Assembly (NCBI GenBank): GCA_028819955.1
Contig: JAPPKP010000275.1
Span: 1-6,072, forward strand
Length of the DNA stretch: 6,072 nucleotides
Direction of reading: 5' to 3'
From: Rhodospirillaceae bacterium
Lineage (GTDB): Bacteria > Pseudomonadota > Alphaproteobacteria > UBA828
Numbering within the stretch: position 1 is the first letter of the stretch; every line of letters begins with the position of its first letter. The notes below the pieces were generated by a model. The model was given only the letters and a program-made list of their open reading frames with translations, made no database searches and had not been told where the DNA came from. Below are positions 5,543-6,072 of this stretch, in pieces. The translations under genes and the position numbers were made by a program.

Positions 5543-6072
5543 ATGCTGAGCGCCGCAGGCATCCGCGCGAGCTACGGCAGGATCCCGATCCTGCACGGCA
5601 TCGACCTGGAGGTGGCGGAGGGCGAGTTCGTCGGCATCCTGGGCCACAACGGGATGGGCAAGACCACCCTGCTCAAGACCCTGATCGGCCTGGTCAAGAC
5701 CACCGACGGCACGATCACCTTCGAGGGCGAAGCGATCACGAAGGAGCCACCGCACAGGCGCAGCCGGCGCGGTATCGGCTACGTGCCACAGGGGCGCGAA
5801 ATCTTTCCCAACGTCAGCGTGCGCGACAACCTCAGGCTGGGCTTCGCGGTGCAGAAGGTGGACGAGCAGGAGGTGCTCGACGAGGTGCTTGAGGAGTTCC
5901 CGCGCCTCAAACCGCTGCTCGACCGCGCCGGCCGCGTGCTCTCCGGCGGCGAGCAGCAGATCCTTGCGCTGGCGCGGTGCCTCTGCGGCCGCCCGCGCCT
6001 CATCCTCCTCGACGAGCCGACCGAAGGCATCCAGCCCTCGATCGTCGAGGAGATCGTGGAGATCCTCAAGAC
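5543..6072 (+). CDS. ABC transporter ATP-binding protein, LivF/UrtE type, partial
   Basis: The second ATPase subunit of the same importer, 176 codons visible before the window ends. The frame is open from the ATG at 5543 to the edge. Walker A is GHNGMGKT (34-41), the Q-loop Gln83 lies in GYVPQGREIFP, the signature is LSGGEQQ (133-139), Walker B is LILLDEP (153-159), and TEGIQPSIVEEI (160-171) is a hallmark stretch of the LivF/UrtE group. The family is about 230-240 residues long, so roughly the last quarter, including the H-loop, is outside. It starts 3 bases after the stop of the first ATPase gene and shows no clear ribosome-binding site, so translation probably depends on coupling. The two ATPases would form a heterodimer. 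Confidence 0.93.
   Translation, partial: MLSAAGIRASYGRIPILHGIDLEVAEGEFVGILGHNGMGKTTLLKTLIGLVKTTDGTITFEGEAITKEPPHRRSRRGIGYVPQGREIFPNVSVRDNLRLGFAVQKVDEQEVLDEVLEEFPRLKPLLDRAGRVLSGGEQQILALARCLCGRPRLILLDEPTEGIQPSIVEEIVEILK

Noticed and set aside
4751..5755. Long minus-strand open frame (334 codons) across the ABC ATPase genes
   Set aside because: The plus strand carries complete Walker A, signature and Walker B motifs; the antisense product is low-complexity and unlike any family.
1..6072. CRISPR arrays, tRNA or rRNA genes, insertion sequences
   Set aside because: No regularly spaced repeats, cloverleaf-like or rRNA-like stretches, or transposase motifs were seen on either strand.

Overview
The window is GC-rich, densely coded bacterial DNA. 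The gene content (a GlxB/GlxC-type glutamate-synthase-like pair, LivG/LivF-type ABC ATPases, and short or overlapping gene junctions) suggests an alphaproteobacterium, possibly of the Rhodospirillales kind. That placement is inference from gene families and composition; there is no rRNA or other phylogenetic marker here.

Layout. On the minus strand, 1-1647 holds a two-gene operon: a class II glutamine amidotransferase (706-1647) overlapping by 19 bp a GXGXG-domain protein (1-724, running off the left edge). These correspond to the amidotransferase and C-terminal domains of glutamate synthase split into separate genes, as in GlxB/GlxC or MgsA/MgsB (N-methylglutamate synthase). The matching FMN synthase subunit (GlxD/MgsC type) would be expected beyond the left edge. 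A 107-bp divergent intergenic region carrying a perfect 12-bp palindrome separates this from a plus-strand pair: an alpha/beta hydrolase (1755-2648) and an M20-family peptidase/deacylase homologue (2645-3817), joined by a GTGA stop/start overlap. After a gap with a candidate promoter and a strong hairpin comes a lower-GC NYN-domain (PIN-like) nuclease gene (3942-4577). A 221-bp gap follows (4578-4798) and contains a decayed inverted piece of an M20 gene. The window ends with two LivG/LivF-type ABC transporter ATPases (4799-5539, and 5543 to the right edge).

How they may work together (inference): the ABC ATPases would energise import of an amino-acid- or amide-like compound, the hydrolase and M20 protein would process it, and the glutamine amidotransferase/GXGXG pair would belong to a glutamate-synthase-like enzyme handling amine or ammonia nitrogen. 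The NYN gene does not fit this theme. With its different base composition, own promoter-like signal, flanking hairpins and adjacent gene debris, it looks like a later insertion between the M20 and transporter genes.

Most notable points: the M20 protein lacks two of the usual metal ligands (bridging Asp replaced by Asn, and the Glu of the GEPT motif replaced by Ser) although the rest of the fold looks intact; and the gap before the ABC genes contains an antisense-oriented remnant of a second, diverged M20 gene.
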